A stretch of DNA of 64,000 nt, taken from Erodium maritimum. Taxonomy: Eukaryota > Streptophyta > Magnoliopsida > Geraniales > Geraniaceae. This document shows, one piece after another, positions 1 through 10,227 of the stretch (position 1 is its first letter; each line of letters opens with the position of its first letter). Below the pieces are notes generated by a model, which ran no database searches, was not told the DNA's origin, and saw nothing but the letters and a program-made list of their open reading frames with translations. Made by a program: the position numbers and the translations under genes. Location: contig OY997589.1 in the NCBI GenBank assembly GCA_963921825.1, forward strand, positions 5,332,001 to 5,396,000, read 5' to 3'.

Positions 1-472
1 AGCCGGAGAACAGGAAGGAACTCGGAAGCATAAGCATTTGGCCAAGCCAGTCCATGACGACCATCTCCAGCTCTGAGGCGGCAGGGGAGGCGAGCCAGTT
101 GAAGCCGACGGAGTTGAAGGAGGTGCACAACATTTCCCCGAGGAAGGCGGCGGTGCTGACGGTGGCGGGGAAGAAGGCGAAGAAGTTAGGGCTAAGCCAG
201 TGGGTCATGCCGGGGATGATGTCACGGGTGACGTCGTCGAGGATGGATTGGAAGGGTTCGGGGTGGTGTGGGGCGGCGGCGGGGAGGCGGGAGCGGAGGT
301 AACCGGGGTGGACTTGGGAGAGGACAGGGTAGGTTTCGATGGTTTTGTAGTAATCGGCGATGAAGTCGACCATTTGGTGAGCTTGTTTGCGGAACTCTTC
401 GGGGTCTAGAGGATTGAATTCGACCGTTGAGGTTGGTTTAGAATCGGGCATGTTTGAACCAAGAGAACCCAT
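1..472 (-). CDS. Aromatic amino acid decarboxylase, 5' fragment cut by window edge
   Basis: The first 157 codons of a plant PLP-dependent aromatic L-amino acid decarboxylase (group II) run off the left edge of the window. The ATG at 472-470 opens with [11 protein letters not shown], followed by the family's N-terminal helix motif [16 protein letters not shown]. Downstream are [20 protein letters not shown] and FNWLASPAA. It differs from the gene at 8716-10227 at only scattered positions, for example Gly for Ala before MTHW and Ser for Thr in PAASELE. The PATVS motif is shared with the tryptophan-type copy. No stop or frameshift appears in the visible part. The PLP lysine and the substrate-determining residue lie outside the window, so activity and specificity cannot be judged directly. 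It is transcribed away from the 8716 copy, so the two form a divergent pair. Confidence 0.9.
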   Translation of the reverse strand, partial: MGSLGSNMPDSKPTSTVEFNPLDPEEFRKQAHQMVDFIADYYKTIETYPVLSQVHPGYLRSRLPAAAPHHPEPFQSILDDVTRDIIPGMTHWLSPNFFAFFPATVSTAAFLGEMLCTSFNSVGFNWLASPAASELEMVVMDWLGQMLMLPSSFLFSG

Positions 473-547
473 GCTGTTAGGGAGTGGTGTTGCTTTAGTG
501 TAAGATAACAGAGATGAAGATGGAGTGGGGATGTTGGGGTGGTATCG

Positions 548-555
548 TATTTATA
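548..555 (-). promoter_or_regulatory. TATA box of the left-edge decarboxylase gene
   Basis: TATAAATA on the minus strand lies about 75-83 bases upstream of the ATG at 472, which suits a plant TATA box with a short leader. The copy at 8716 has no matching box at this distance. Confidence 0.6.
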
Positions 556-606
556 GCGGAACGGAGTAACGAGATCAACTAGAGATCACGGCCCAGAAGT
601 AAGAAT

Positions 607-842
607 TGTTAAAGCCCATTCAACCCAAAAATTCGAACTGATGGGTGGAGACACCAAAATATATATCAAAGGGTCTACTTATCCATATATTTTCGATATA
701 GGACTTACACTTTAACGATCTCTTATACAGCTAAATTAGTTCTGATATCATGTTAAAACTCAATACAACCTAAAAACCCGAACTTATATATCAAGAGATT
801 AATTTATCCACACTTTTTTGACGTGAGACTCAACCTTCAATA
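607..842 (-). mobile_element. TRIM-like mini-retroelement with two ~110-bp terminal repeats
   Basis: Two related copies of about 90-110 bp (607-717 and 751-842), each beginning TGTTAAA, stand in direct orientation with only about 33 bp between them. Both carry the blocks CAA(C/T)CCAAAAA, ATATATCAA and TTATCCA. On the minus strand the repeat at 751 ends in TTTTAACA and is followed at once by TGATATCAGAAC. This resembles the usual initiator-Met tRNA primer site (TGGTATCAGAGC). A third single copy lies at 46876-46987. The structure fits a TRIM or SMART retroelement. I did not find a clean target-site duplication, and the outer ends have drifted from TG..CA. Confidence 0.5.
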
Positions 843-1325
843 CTCTCATTTACTTGTGGTACTGGACATCCACAACGTAAGACATAATTGAACCAAACAT
901 AAAAGTGGGAATTAATTCAATGATCTGGATGATTGAACATATATAGATGGGCGGGGCCAACGTCTTTAATACAAATGCTGGCTCTGTTATTGAATATATA
1001 TATATACATAGACTTGTTATGTACCATGTATGTATCTGAACATGGAGATGCATGGCCGGTGAGTTTTAACATATTTAGGTAGTTTAGAATGCTAATACGT
1101 CTCCAAGGGAAAACTCCAGCAAGTCAGACTCTAACTACCTCCATCTGAGGACAATGAGTTCGCTTTTGGGTCGCTACCGGAAGGTTATGTTTACTCAAAC
1201 GTGCTTATAATTAAAACATGCATAATACATCTACTTATCACTTGGTGTAGCATTTGACTATAACATTTTGTAGCTAGAAAATAAAACTACGACCCTTTAA
1301 AACACTAAGTACATTAGCTTGATAT
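843..1325. other. AT-rich spacer, nothing recognised
   Basis: I see no coding potential and no delimitable repeat here. A run of alternating TA lies near 1000-1010. Confidence 0.5.
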
Positions 1326-2254
1326 AATGTGTTGCGTCAAGTTGAACACACAACCTAACAAGCTCTGATCTCTCTCTTCTTTATCTCTCTAGAAAAGCTT
1401 CCTAACCCTACTTTCTTCTCGCGGCGCCTCACCATCTCCGGCAGTGACCATGTGGCTTCGGCCGCGCTGATCACTGCCGGACCTTCTTCCGACCTCTTTT
1501 CCCCTTTATCTCTCCTTTCTCCTTCGTCCTCTCCCTTTTGCCCCTTTCTTCCTCGCGTTCCTTCTTCATCCTCTTCGCCCCTTCTCTCTAACCTTGGATT
1601 TCATGGCTTTGAAGGTGGTTTTCTCTCAGATCTGGGTGTGGGAAAGCCTTCTACTTCGAATCTGGAGTGGATCGTTGCAGATCTGGTTTTTTTCCTCTGA
1701 TTAGCGGTGAGAAGCTGGGGTTCTTGGCTTTGGGAGACCGGATCTCCTCGTCTACGACGGTCTAGTTCTCGGCTGGTAGCTGATTTCTCCCTTTCAGGGC
1801 CTTACTTCGGTGTTGGCCGGGTAAGGGTTACCGCCTCAGGTAACGGGGAATCGAGGGAGACCGTCTTAAGATGGGTGGTCTTCTTTCCATCTCTGTTGCG
1901 GGAGACGAGTCAGATCTGGTGTGGGTCGATTTTCCTCACCGCTCAGGGTAAGGATCGTCGCGGATCTGACTCGTTGTCAGGGCGGTGGTGGGTGTTCCTT
2001 CGGGGTGGCTGCGCTGTTTCCTCCATCCTTTGTTGGGCGGCGTCTTCTTGTGCCAGAGTGGGACTCGTTTCCTTGAAGAGGATCGAAGTGGTTCTGGTTG
2101 GCTTCTGCTCCGTAGAGGCTGGATCTTCGCGTGTTTGCTCCACCCGTGTTTACAGGGCCTCTCGTGGTAAGTCTCACATCCCTCTCCTTAGCTTTGTGTG
2201 GTTTTTTCTCCCTCCCTTTACCTTCTTCCCCTAGTTTGGTCTTCTAGCCTTCCC

Positions 2255-4758
2255 TGTAAGACCCGCTTCCGGTCGAACCGGTGACTCCGGAAGTCACTCG
2301 GGACTTTTCCGAAACTCAAACGGATTAGCCATTATCACAGTTGGCTTCAGGGGAGAAAACCCTTTCGTTCGAGTATAATATCGGATAAAGTCAATTTTGG
2401 TCTAAACGAGACTTTATATCGACTAAAGCTTCTTTTTTTAAAAGTGCTGGAAAGTAATTTGGAAAATTAAATGAGCTAGAGGGACACTTGTCCTCTTTTG
2501 GTTGAAGGAGAGAAAAAGGGATGGGCATTGTCCCTTTTACCCTCCCAAAAGCTACTACAAAGGAATCTAGCTCAAGGGCCTTTAGGTCTTTACTTCTTCT
2601 AGGTATTATATTGGATTGGAGAAGCAAAATCAAGTTATTTTTCTCTTGTTGTAGCCGAAACTTAGAGGGGAAGCAAGGAAGGAGAGCTCCCATGGAGGTT
2701 TGAAGGAAAATCAAAGAAGAATGAGTCATTTGAGGTCTTCCTCCAACCATCCACCCTCAAAATCACTAGCACCCTCTTCATCTCATCACTCTAGAGGTAA
2801 TGGAACTCTCAAATCCTCATTTCTCTTCATCCATTTTCTTGGGTTTTGGGTGAAAAGTGCTAGATGATGTTGGGTTTGAGTAGAGATGGTGTTGATGATG
2901 AACCCTGTTGGATTTTGGTTGAGAAATCAATAGTGTTGGAGATTTTGAGGTGGGTTTGATTTGATGAATCCTTGGAAACTTGTTTGTGTGTTGATTCCTA
3001 CCATGGGTAGAGGAGTATTGAAGGATTTGGACTGTTTTGGGAGTTGTAAGGGGTACATTTCTGGGTTTAAGAGTGGTTTTTCGGAGTTTTGGAGCTGGAG
3101 GTTGAAGAAGGGTGAAACTGCCCTGGTGCGCCACGGATCCGTGACGGATCCCGTGACGGGCGACGTCACGGCTCCGTGACGGTAACCGTGAGGGTTAACG
3201 TCACGGATCCGTGACCAGGTCCGTGACCCACCAGGGTGAGGGTTTCTTGAGGGTTCTTGAGGGTTTTGGGCATCTTGGTTTTGAGCCGAACTTTGGAAGG
3301 GTTTTGGGGGTCTTTCTTACTGTTTAAGTGGAGCCTAATTAGCGTTTCTTTGTGTCCAATACGTTGTGGATCGAGCTAGAGGAGCAAGGATCACGCCGGG
3401 AACCGAGGAAGGAGCAAAGTGGTGATCACCGGACTTCATCAAAGCGTTGAAGAAGAGGACCTTGAGGTAGGGAAAGCCTTAACCTCTCGTTTATGATGCC
3501 TAGTATGCATGCTAAGCTAATAAAATCGGAAAAGGTCCTAGACATGCATATAGGATGCGAATAACTAGCTTAATCGTCTTTCAATTGCTAATAACCGGAA
3601 GTGTCTAGTGGTGACCGATTAGGATGCCAATCACTAGTGTAATTCGCTTTTAATACTTGGGATATGATTGTCTGGTAGAGGAGCCTTGGCAAAGCCCTCG
3701 GATTAGTTGCTTGTTAGGATCACATGCTTGGTTGTTAATTGCTTAATGGATAGGCTAAAGAGTCTAACGAAACTAGTAGAATTGCATGTATGCATGCTCT
3801 CTTGAAGGTTCTTATAATTGGTTGATTGCACTCGTACTTGCTCGTTGATTGTATTCGATTGATTACTTGATTTACTTGAATGCTTGGTTGGAGCATCGAG
3901 TATGACTGGTTGTACCGAGCGGTGCAATCAGGTGATCGATGCCCCGGTGGTTCGAAACTGGTAAGTGAATGGTAAGTTGGGTTTGTGTGATTGATGTGCT
4001 ATGTTTGTGTGATTTCGTGTACTACTGTGCGGTGAATTGGTGGTGTGTGAGCCATGTGTGGAATGGTATTGGTGGTTGTTGAACTTGTATTATTTCGTGT
4101 TCGGTTGAGTACGTATTCACTTATTAACTACTTCTCACTAAATTGTCCAAGTGTATGCTCTCCATGGGAGTAATACATTTGGTTCCCGAGGACATAAAAT
4201 CCCTTGGAGACGTTTCTGAGAATCCCGATGATAAGCGCCCGAAGGGTTGTTTCCGGTCGCCTCAATGTTATGCGTCTCCTCTGGATTTGAGGGAAAATCC
4301 GATAGGACACATCATGTGGATCGGAGGGTGGTCACTTCATGTGCCATGGCATTGGTTGATTTACCTGTTACCTGTGTGTGCTAAATTGGCTATGGTTGAC
4401 TTGTTGATTGCTCTTATTGAACTGAAGGTCCGTCTTGTTATGTGTTTCCCCTACTGAGCGTAAGCTCACCCCTGTTAGTTCATTGTTGTGTTTACAGGCT
4501 TGATTGAGGAGTAGAGGCTCGGGAGCTTCTCGGTGTGGGTTCCGTAGAGACTTCATGTTTATTTCCTTTTGTTTAAAAACGGTTTTGTAGAGGCTTATTA
4601 TTACACCCCCTGAGGGTTACTTATACTTTACATTGAAGTATGTGGATTGAGGTACTTATTGGAGGTTTTCAAGATTTAATTATTGTTTCATTGCTTTATT
4701 GTCTTCTATTACCCGTCATGCCTCGAGTCCGGGCGATAACCGGATTTGGGGCGTGACA
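2255..4758. mobile_element. Solo LTR, about 2.5 kb, nested in the retroposon
   Basis: The segment starts TGTAAGACCCG and ends GGGGCGTGACA. It is flanked by the perfect 5-bp duplication TTCCC at 2250-2254 and 4759-4763. TGT...ACA ends, a 5-bp duplication and the absence of gag-pol sequence identify a solo LTR left by LTR-LTR recombination. The length and the TGTAAGACCC start suggest a long-LTR Ty3/Gypsy lineage such as Tekay; that lineage is inference. It interrupts the older retroposon cleanly: removing it joins the two halves at one TTCCC. Confidence 0.85.
3130..3235. repeat. Array of CGTGAC/GTCACG motifs inside the solo LTR
   Basis: About 100 bases contain eight or so copies of CCGTGAC or GTCACGG in both orientations, including the near-palindrome CACGGATCCGTGAC twice. 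Such dense short inverted motifs inside an LTR could be transcription-factor or host-factor sites. No function is demonstrated. Confidence 0.6.
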
Positions 4759-5152
4759 TTCCCGGCCATTGAGTGGTGCGGGCTCGCCGGAGTTCGGGGT
4801 AGGCCGACGGCGAGTTCTTTGGGTTTCTATGCCCTCGGAAGCCTTTCTAGGGGTTGCTTGGTTCTTTGGGGACCAGCTATCTCTTAGCTGGTTTTGCTTC
4901 GCCAATTCGGTGTTGGCCGTTGGCATTTGGATAGCCATATTCATTTATGGTTCTCTTAAGCTTGGGGTGACTTTGACCTTGCTATAGCTAAGGTTTGGTT
5001 GGGGGTTCGACGGGATGTTGGAAGGTTTCTCTTTGCTCCTTGTGCGCTTAAGCTGTGTTTTTCTGGGTAGTTAAGACCCTTTTGGTTTTGCTCTTCTTGG
5101 TGTAAGTTTTATCTGGTTTTAAGGCCTTACTTTGTTATTGCTCTGCTTGTCC

Positions 5153-5335
5153 TTTCTCCCCATGTTGGGTTGAGGCTGTTTGGTTTCTTATTCAAGTTTT
5201 AGTTCTTCCTCCCCATGTTGGGTTGAGGCTGTTTGGTTTCTTATTCAATTCTGTTTCTTCCTCCCCATGTTGGGTTGAGGTTTGGTTGTTTGGTTCTGAT
5301 GGTTCTTCCCGTGTTGGGTTGAGATCTGGTTGTGA
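5153..5335. repeat. Minisatellite, ~52-bp unit, about 3.5 copies
   Basis: Units carrying CCCCATGTTGGGTTGAGG recur at about 5160, 5212 and 5263, with a shortened fourth copy near 5310. The array lies just upstream of the retroposon's 3' tail. Confidence 0.8.
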
Positions 5336-5745
5336 TTCTTGTGGTTTTCTCTTGTACTTGTAACTCAACTCTGTTCCTTTTTTCAAAGAACAGTTTTAAT
5401 TTCAATATGCTTTGCCGATCAAAAAAAAATGTGTTGCGTCAAGTTATTGCACCAAATAGTTGACGGAAAAACAAAGTGAGGGCGTTTATAAGGAGAAAAA
5501 AATCCGGGATTTTATTGATTAATAAGTGTAATGGGTGTATCTTAAATCAAAGGGTACACCAATATATTCGAGTTTAGTGGTCGGTGGTATGTGCTCTTAA
5601 AAGTTAGACATGTTGAGTGTTAATGATCTCGCTGGCTGGAGTTAAAGAGTGTGGTTGGGTTGGGCATACGAACTTAAATGCAAGGATTTTTCCATGAAAC
5701 GTGTAAAATGTTTCTGTTCCAAGTAGGCCATGAGATTTTTTTTTG

Positions 5746-5990
5746 AAACGGTAACGAGATCAAGATGCATTAATGTAAGTAGGGGTTACAATAGGGCCAA
5801 AGTCCTGAGTTTCTGAATATAGTCCGGGTCCTCCGTAGGTTACCTGGCGCTCGTGGACCCGTAGAACTAGTCTGCTTAGCCTTCATAGACACACAAAAAA
5901 TTGAGATCCCGTCCGACCGTCCCAAAAACAAAGGGAAAGTCAAACAACAACAGAATCCAAAACAAACAGAATCTTGCATCGTCGCGTCGT
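5746..5990 (-). mobile_element. 3' end of a degenerate non-LTR retroelement (tail family A)
   Basis: Read on the minus strand, this stretch has CTACGGGTCCACGAGCG, a middle block with CTACGG, then TACATTAATGCATCTTG, and ends in an A-run (T-run at 5738-5746 on the plus strand). The same succession occurs at 15420-15660 (plus) and 47508-47900 (minus). It is a shared LINE-like 3' end. No coding capacity is seen in this copy. Confidence 0.55.
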
Positions 5991-6156
5991 GTCAGCCTCA
6001 ACGGATAGTCGGCGACCCAGTGGGAAGCCGACACGTGTCGGCGCCGATTAAAAAAACAAAATTTTCTATAAATGCAAATTCACCCCAACCCCAAAAATTC
6101 GCTCCCTCACTTGTTTTAAGCTTGCTTGTTTCAAGGTCAACGATTGAAAATACGAA

Positions 6157-6614
6157 ACCTCGTATTACTTGACAGATATAATTTATCCTACTTGGGCAAC
6201 ATTTGTGAAGTCAGTGTCTGCTCCACAAACGCCGAAGCAAAGATGTTTTGCTAGATACCAAGAGGCGTGTAGGAAGGATATCGAACGAGCTTTTACAGTT
6301 CTACAAGCCCGGTTTCACATCGTCACTCGCCCGGGCCGAATGTGGGATATGAGCACACTCGCAGTGATCATGACTGCTTGTGTTATCCTACACAACATGA
6401 TTGTTGAGGATGAACGGAGGTCGTGGCCCACTGATCCGTTTGCAGATATTGGTGTCCCGGACACAAACATCCGTAGAGGACCACCGTCAGCGGTAGACGT
6501 GGACACAATCATGGGCCATAGGACAAGGATTCGGATCAGGATGTTCATCACCAACTCCACGATTATCTCATCGAACACATTTGGCCTAGATATGGAGATG
6601 GTGACCACAATTAA
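6157..6614 (+). pseudogene. PIF/Harbinger transposase, C-terminal remnant
   Basis: The translation YYLTDIIYPTWATFVKSV, then RKDIERAFTVLQARFHIV and CVILHNMIVEDE is the C-terminal third of a plant PIF/Harbinger DDE transposase (DDE_Tnp_4 type). Near 6500-6530 the reading frame shifts; the conserved end HHQLHDYLIEHIW continues in the next frame to a stop at 6612-6614. The N-terminal and most catalytic parts are missing. The upstream segment (about 6000-6150) has CCGACACGTGTCGG and a CTATAAATG box, as do the other Harbinger copies here, so this is an internally deleted element. Its 3' end is near 6888 (GATGCTC); a matching 5' end was not found. Confidence 0.75.
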
Positions 6615-6906
6615 ATATTAATTGTCAATCTTAATGTATTTTATATTTGGATTTAAATAAAAATAGTAGTTATCTATTTCATAATTAGCTTCAAATAAAA
6701 TTATTATTTATATTTGGAGTTCTTTTAGAAATATCAAAAGTGTGCTAGCATGGTCCTTAAAACTAGTCATGACAGACCACTGGAGAGGCCATAACAGAAA
6801 GTCATGGTAGGGAAGAGAGAGAATGCCAAAAAACACATCCTACCATGGCTCTTTGACAATAGTCATGCTAAACCATTAGAGATGCTCGAAGGGACAGAAA
6901 AAGAAA

Positions 6907-7294
6907 GGGATAACTTTGTTTCCTAACCTTTACAAACGTTTCATTATCAGATCCTAACCCAGGACAACGTTTGGTCTCAATTCCTAACCTAATAGGTTTG
7001 GAATTTCTCAGAAACTATAAAAAGCCGTCTAAATTCACGATTCCGTCAACTCATCCAAGCGTTTTCGTTGTTGGCGTACATTACCCATGGTGCCTTCCTC
7101 GACGTTGAACTTATCCTCGTTCTCAAGCAACCGAAACCAATGCTCGACGAGTTGACAGAATCGTGAGTTTGGACGGCTTTTTATAGTTTCTAAGAAATTC
7201 CAAACCTATTATGTTAGGAATTGAGACCAAACGTTGGCCTGGGTTAGGATCTGATAATGAAACGTTTATAAAGGTTAGGAAACAGAGTTTTCCC
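6907..7294. mobile_element. MULE-like foldback MITE with ~150-bp inverted arms
   Basis: Left arm 6907-7060 and right arm 7140-7294 are near-perfect reverse complements; both contain CATTATCAGATCCTAACCCA and TATAAAAAGCCGTC. The ends are GGGA and TCCC. Flanking 9-mers AAAAAGAAA (6898-6906) and AAAACGAAA (7295-7303) match at eight of nine positions, as expected for a Mutator-type 9-bp duplication. It has no coding capacity. Confidence 0.8.
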
Positions 7295-7303
7295 AAAACG
7301 AAA

Positions 7304-8471
7304 TGCCGTTTACGATAAATAGTTTTATTTCATCAAAGTAAAACGAAGAAAAGGGGAAGTCCTCTTCCCTCATTCAGACATTAATGATCATGAACCTATT
7401 TAGAAAGACGGCTACTAATTTGCTCTTACTTTGTGATCGTCCTATTCCAATTTAGTCCCTATATCTATATGCAATTGGAAACTGTTTTCATACAACGTTC
7501 TACACTCCCTTTAATTACAGACCGGATATTTTTACCATCCCAACTTCAAACTTCTATATTCAAACTTCTCAACTTTCTTGTTAATTGTTATTATCTAAAC
7601 TCCTATGTCATATTAATTTGGTCTTTATCTTATAAAACTATTTGACTTTTTCTACTCTTTAATCTTTATCGTGCTAGTTCTCGTGTTGACAATGGTTCCA
7701 TCATTAATATTGGTCTCCATCCAAGGTTATAAAAGTCTCCGCCTAATTCGTTTAGACCGCAAAATCTGTGAAATCGTTCAATTTTTCATCCGGTCTAAGC
7801 TCCAAAATCTGTGAACCACCCTACTCGTTGTCCCGTCTAATTAGTCGTAAACTTGAAACTCTATGTTTGAAATTGGACCTTTAAAAAAGAGATGAAAAAG
7901 TGAAAGAGAGTACACTAGTAATGGTTTTGAATTTCTAGATAAAAAGAATATAGTATGTGTCCCTTTTTGTTGGTTTATCATTATAATTTAATTTTTTATT
8001 AAAATAAAGAGCAGAATCAAAATAAAAACATTATTTGGTTTAGTTTTTAGTATTTTGATATTTTATATATTTTTATATTATATAAATATAGTTTATATTT
8101 CGATTTTTTTTATTAAATTTGTATAATATATAGTTATCAATAATTAAAAATATTTGAAAACTAACGTCTAATTACCCCTTACCGCCCAATAAAACATAAT
8201 GCTTTTTACAATCTTGTCTCTATCTGAGGTGGTCTAACAGATTTGCAACTGTGTAAACGTTGTTCGGCGCAATTACATTAAAAAGGAAATTAGTGCAATT
8301 TATTTTGGTATTATCCAATCGTTAGGTATATTTTGTGTTCGGTTTGATGGATTTACAAATCGAAAAGTTTACGACTGTGATTTAATGGCAAAGAGATAAT
8401 ACAACAAGTTCCTACCAAACAATAATTAAATGGATTAGTTTTTTCTTACAAACATAAAAACGAATAATTCT
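7304..8471. other. AT-rich spacer with possible hAT remnant
   Basis: Mostly AT-rich DNA without genes. At about 7723 the sequence CCAAGGTTATAAAAGTC resembles the end of the hAT-like MITE seen at 35627-35760, and TTTTTACAATCTTG near 8200 may be its other end. This is weak evidence. Confidence 0.3.
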
Positions 8472-8495
8472 TCACGTGATCAATATATAATATAA
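8472..8495 (+). promoter_or_regulatory. Candidate promoter of the tryptophan-type decarboxylase gene
   Basis: A palindromic G-box-like TCACGTGA (8472-8479) is followed by TATATAATATAA (8484-8495), about 220 bases upstream of the ATG. The distance is long for a leader without an intron, so the true TATA box could be elsewhere. Confidence 0.3.
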
Positions 8496-8715
8496 CGCTC
8501 TAGCTTCAATTCATTCACACTTGAGCAAAACCACTCCTTCAAATCAATTTGTTGCTAACCCCATTAACTAACCCAATATATCTCTTCCAAAATCTAGCAT
8601 ATCCATTGAAACATTAGGAACTAAATATTTGAAATACCTCTGATCGTGCATCAACCTCGGGATCACCCTTGTCATTTAGTACCATATCCAAATATAATAA
8701 CACAACCTTAGCCAC

Positions 8716-10227
8716 ATGGGAGTTCTTGGTTCAAACATGTCTGATTCTCAATCAGCTTCAACGGTCGAATTCAACCCTCTAGATCCCGAAGAGTTCCGCA
8801 AACAAGCTCACCAAATGGTCGACTTCATCGCCGATTACTACGAAACCATCGAGACCTACCCCGTCCTCTCCCAAGTCCACCCCGGCTACCTCCGCTCCCG
8901 CCTCCCCGCCGCCGCCCCGCACCACCCCGAACCCTTCCAATCCATCCTCGACGACGTCACCCGTGACATCATCCCCGCCATGACCCACTGGCTCAGCCCT
9001 AACTTCTTCGCCTTCTTCCCCGCCACCGTCAGCACCGCCGCCTTCCTCGGGGAAATGCTGTGCACCTCCTTCAACTCCGTCGGCTTCAACTGGCTCGCCT
9101 CCCCCGCCGCCACGGAGCTGGAGATGGTCGTCATGGACTGGCTTGCCCAAATGCTCATGCTTCCGAGCTCCTTCCTTTTCTCCGGCTCCGGCGGCGGCGT
9201 CATCCAGGCCACCACCAGCGAGGCGATTCTAGTGACTTTGATCGCGGCCAGGGACCGGGCTCTTGACGCTTCCGGCGGCGGCAACATCGGGAAGCTCGTA
9301 GCCTATTGCTCCGACCAGACCCATTCCACGTATGCCAAGGCATGCAAGCTGGCCGGCATTTCGCCGGAGAATATCCGGTCAATCCCGACGAGAGTGGAGG
9401 AGAATTTCTCTCTGTCGCCGTTGCTGACCCGACGGGCGGTAGAAGCTGACGTGGCGGCCGGGCTGATCCCGTTCTATCTATGTGCTACGGTGGGGACGAC
9501 TTCAACCACAGCCGTTGATCCTATCGAGTCTGTCTCCCACGTGGCAGGCGACCATGGCATGTGGCTCCACGTGGACGCAGCTTACGCGGGGAGCGCGTGT
9601 ATCTGTCCTGAGTTCCGGCACCACCTTGACGGGATAGAACGAGCCGACTCACTGAGTTTAAGCCCGCACAAGTGGCTACTCACGTACCTGAACTGCTGTT
9701 GCTTGTGGGTCAAGGCACCGAGCCTAGTCGTTAAGGCTCTGAGCACAAACCCGGAGTATTTGAAAAACAAACCCAGCGAGTCAATGTCGGTGGTGGACTA
9801 CAAAGACTGGCAAGTCGGCACCGGTCGGAAATTCAGGTCCCTCCGGCTCTGGCTCGTGCTACGGAGCTACGGAGTCGCGAATCTACAGAACCATATCCGG
9901 TCCGACGTGGCTATGGCTGAAATGTTCGAAGGGTTTGTGAACGCCGATCCGAGGTTCCAAATCGTTGTGCCCAGACCGTTCGCTCTGGTTTGTTTCCGGT
10001 TGAACCCGGCTCCGTCGTTAGGGTCGGGTTCTACCGAGTCATTGAACCGAAAGCTGCTCGATTGGGTCAACTCTACGGGGCGGGTTTATATGACTCACAC
10101 GATCGTTGGTGAAATATATATGCTGCGGTTCGCGGTTGGGACGACACTAACGGAGGAACGTCACGTGATTGCTGCATGGAAGTTGATAAGTGAAGGAGCT
10201 GATCACGTGCTACTTCAAACGGAATAA
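8716..10227 (+). CDS. Aromatic L-amino acid decarboxylase, tryptophan-decarboxylase type
   Basis: A complete, intronless 503-residue plant aromatic amino acid decarboxylase, the usual length for the family. It removes CO2 from an aromatic amino acid in the cytosol with pyridoxal phosphate. Visible key residues: His203 (SDQTHS) stacking on the cofactor, Asp287 (HVDAAYAG), the Schiff-base Lys319 (SPHKW) and the mobile-loop Tyr348 (NPEYLKNK). That tyrosine marks a true decarboxylase; aldehyde synthases usually carry Phe there. Position 370 is Gly (QVGTGRKF), at the same number as Gly370 of Catharanthus tryptophan decarboxylase; tyrosine decarboxylases have Ser. The PATVSTAAF stretch also matches the indolic type. 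I therefore infer tryptophan decarboxylase activity giving tryptamine. The ATG is chosen because it aligns with both sister genes. The third codons are GC-rich, in contrast to the AT-rich flanks. Confidence 0.92.
   Translation: MGVLGSNMSDSQSASTVEFNPLDPEEFRKQAHQMVDFIADYYETIETYPVLSQVHPGYLRSRLPAAAPHHPEPFQSILDDVTRDIIPAMTHWLSPNFFAFFPATVSTAAFLGEMLCTSFNSVGFNWLASPAATELEMVVMDWLAQMLMLPSSFLFSGSGGGVIQATTSEAILVTLIAARDRALDASGGGNIGKLVAYCSDQTHSTYAKACKLAGISPENIRSIPTRVEENFSLSPLLTRRAVEADVAAGLIPFYLCATVGTTSTTAVDPIESVSHVAGDHGMWLHVDAAYAGSACICPEFRHHLDGIERADSLSLSPHKWLLTYLNCCCLWVKAPSLVVKALSTNPEYLKNKPSESMSVVDYKDWQVGTGRKFRSLRLWLVLRSYGVANLQNHIRSDVAMAEMFEGFVNADPRFQIVVPRPFALVCFRLNPAPSLGSGSTESLNRKLLDWVNSTGRVYMTHTIVGEIYMLRFAVGTTLTEERHVIAAWKLISEGADHVLLQTE

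Larger units (their letters stand above)
1344..5428 (+). mobile_element. Non-LTR retroposon with 18-bp target-site duplication, no reverse transcriptase
   Basis: The element is bounded by the direct repeat AATGTGTTGCGTCAAGTT at 1326-1343 and again at 5428-5445, right after an A-run. This is the signature of target-primed reverse transcription. The 5' part (1344-2254) is GC-rich leader-like sequence with short open stretches and no recognised domain. The 3' part (4764-5428) holds a 52-bp minisatellite and then a tail with TTTCAATATGCTTTGCCGATC and A9. A solo LTR (2255-4758) later inserted into it. Without that LTR the element is only about 1.6 kb and has no endonuclease or reverse transcriptase, so it must have been mobilised in trans. 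Related tails occur at about 31.28 and 50.06 kb. Confidence 0.75.

Noticed and set aside
8779..9287. Long minus-strand frames opposite the decarboxylase genes (also 21060-21748)
   Set aside because: They are composition shadows of GC-rich third codons in the real plus-strand genes.
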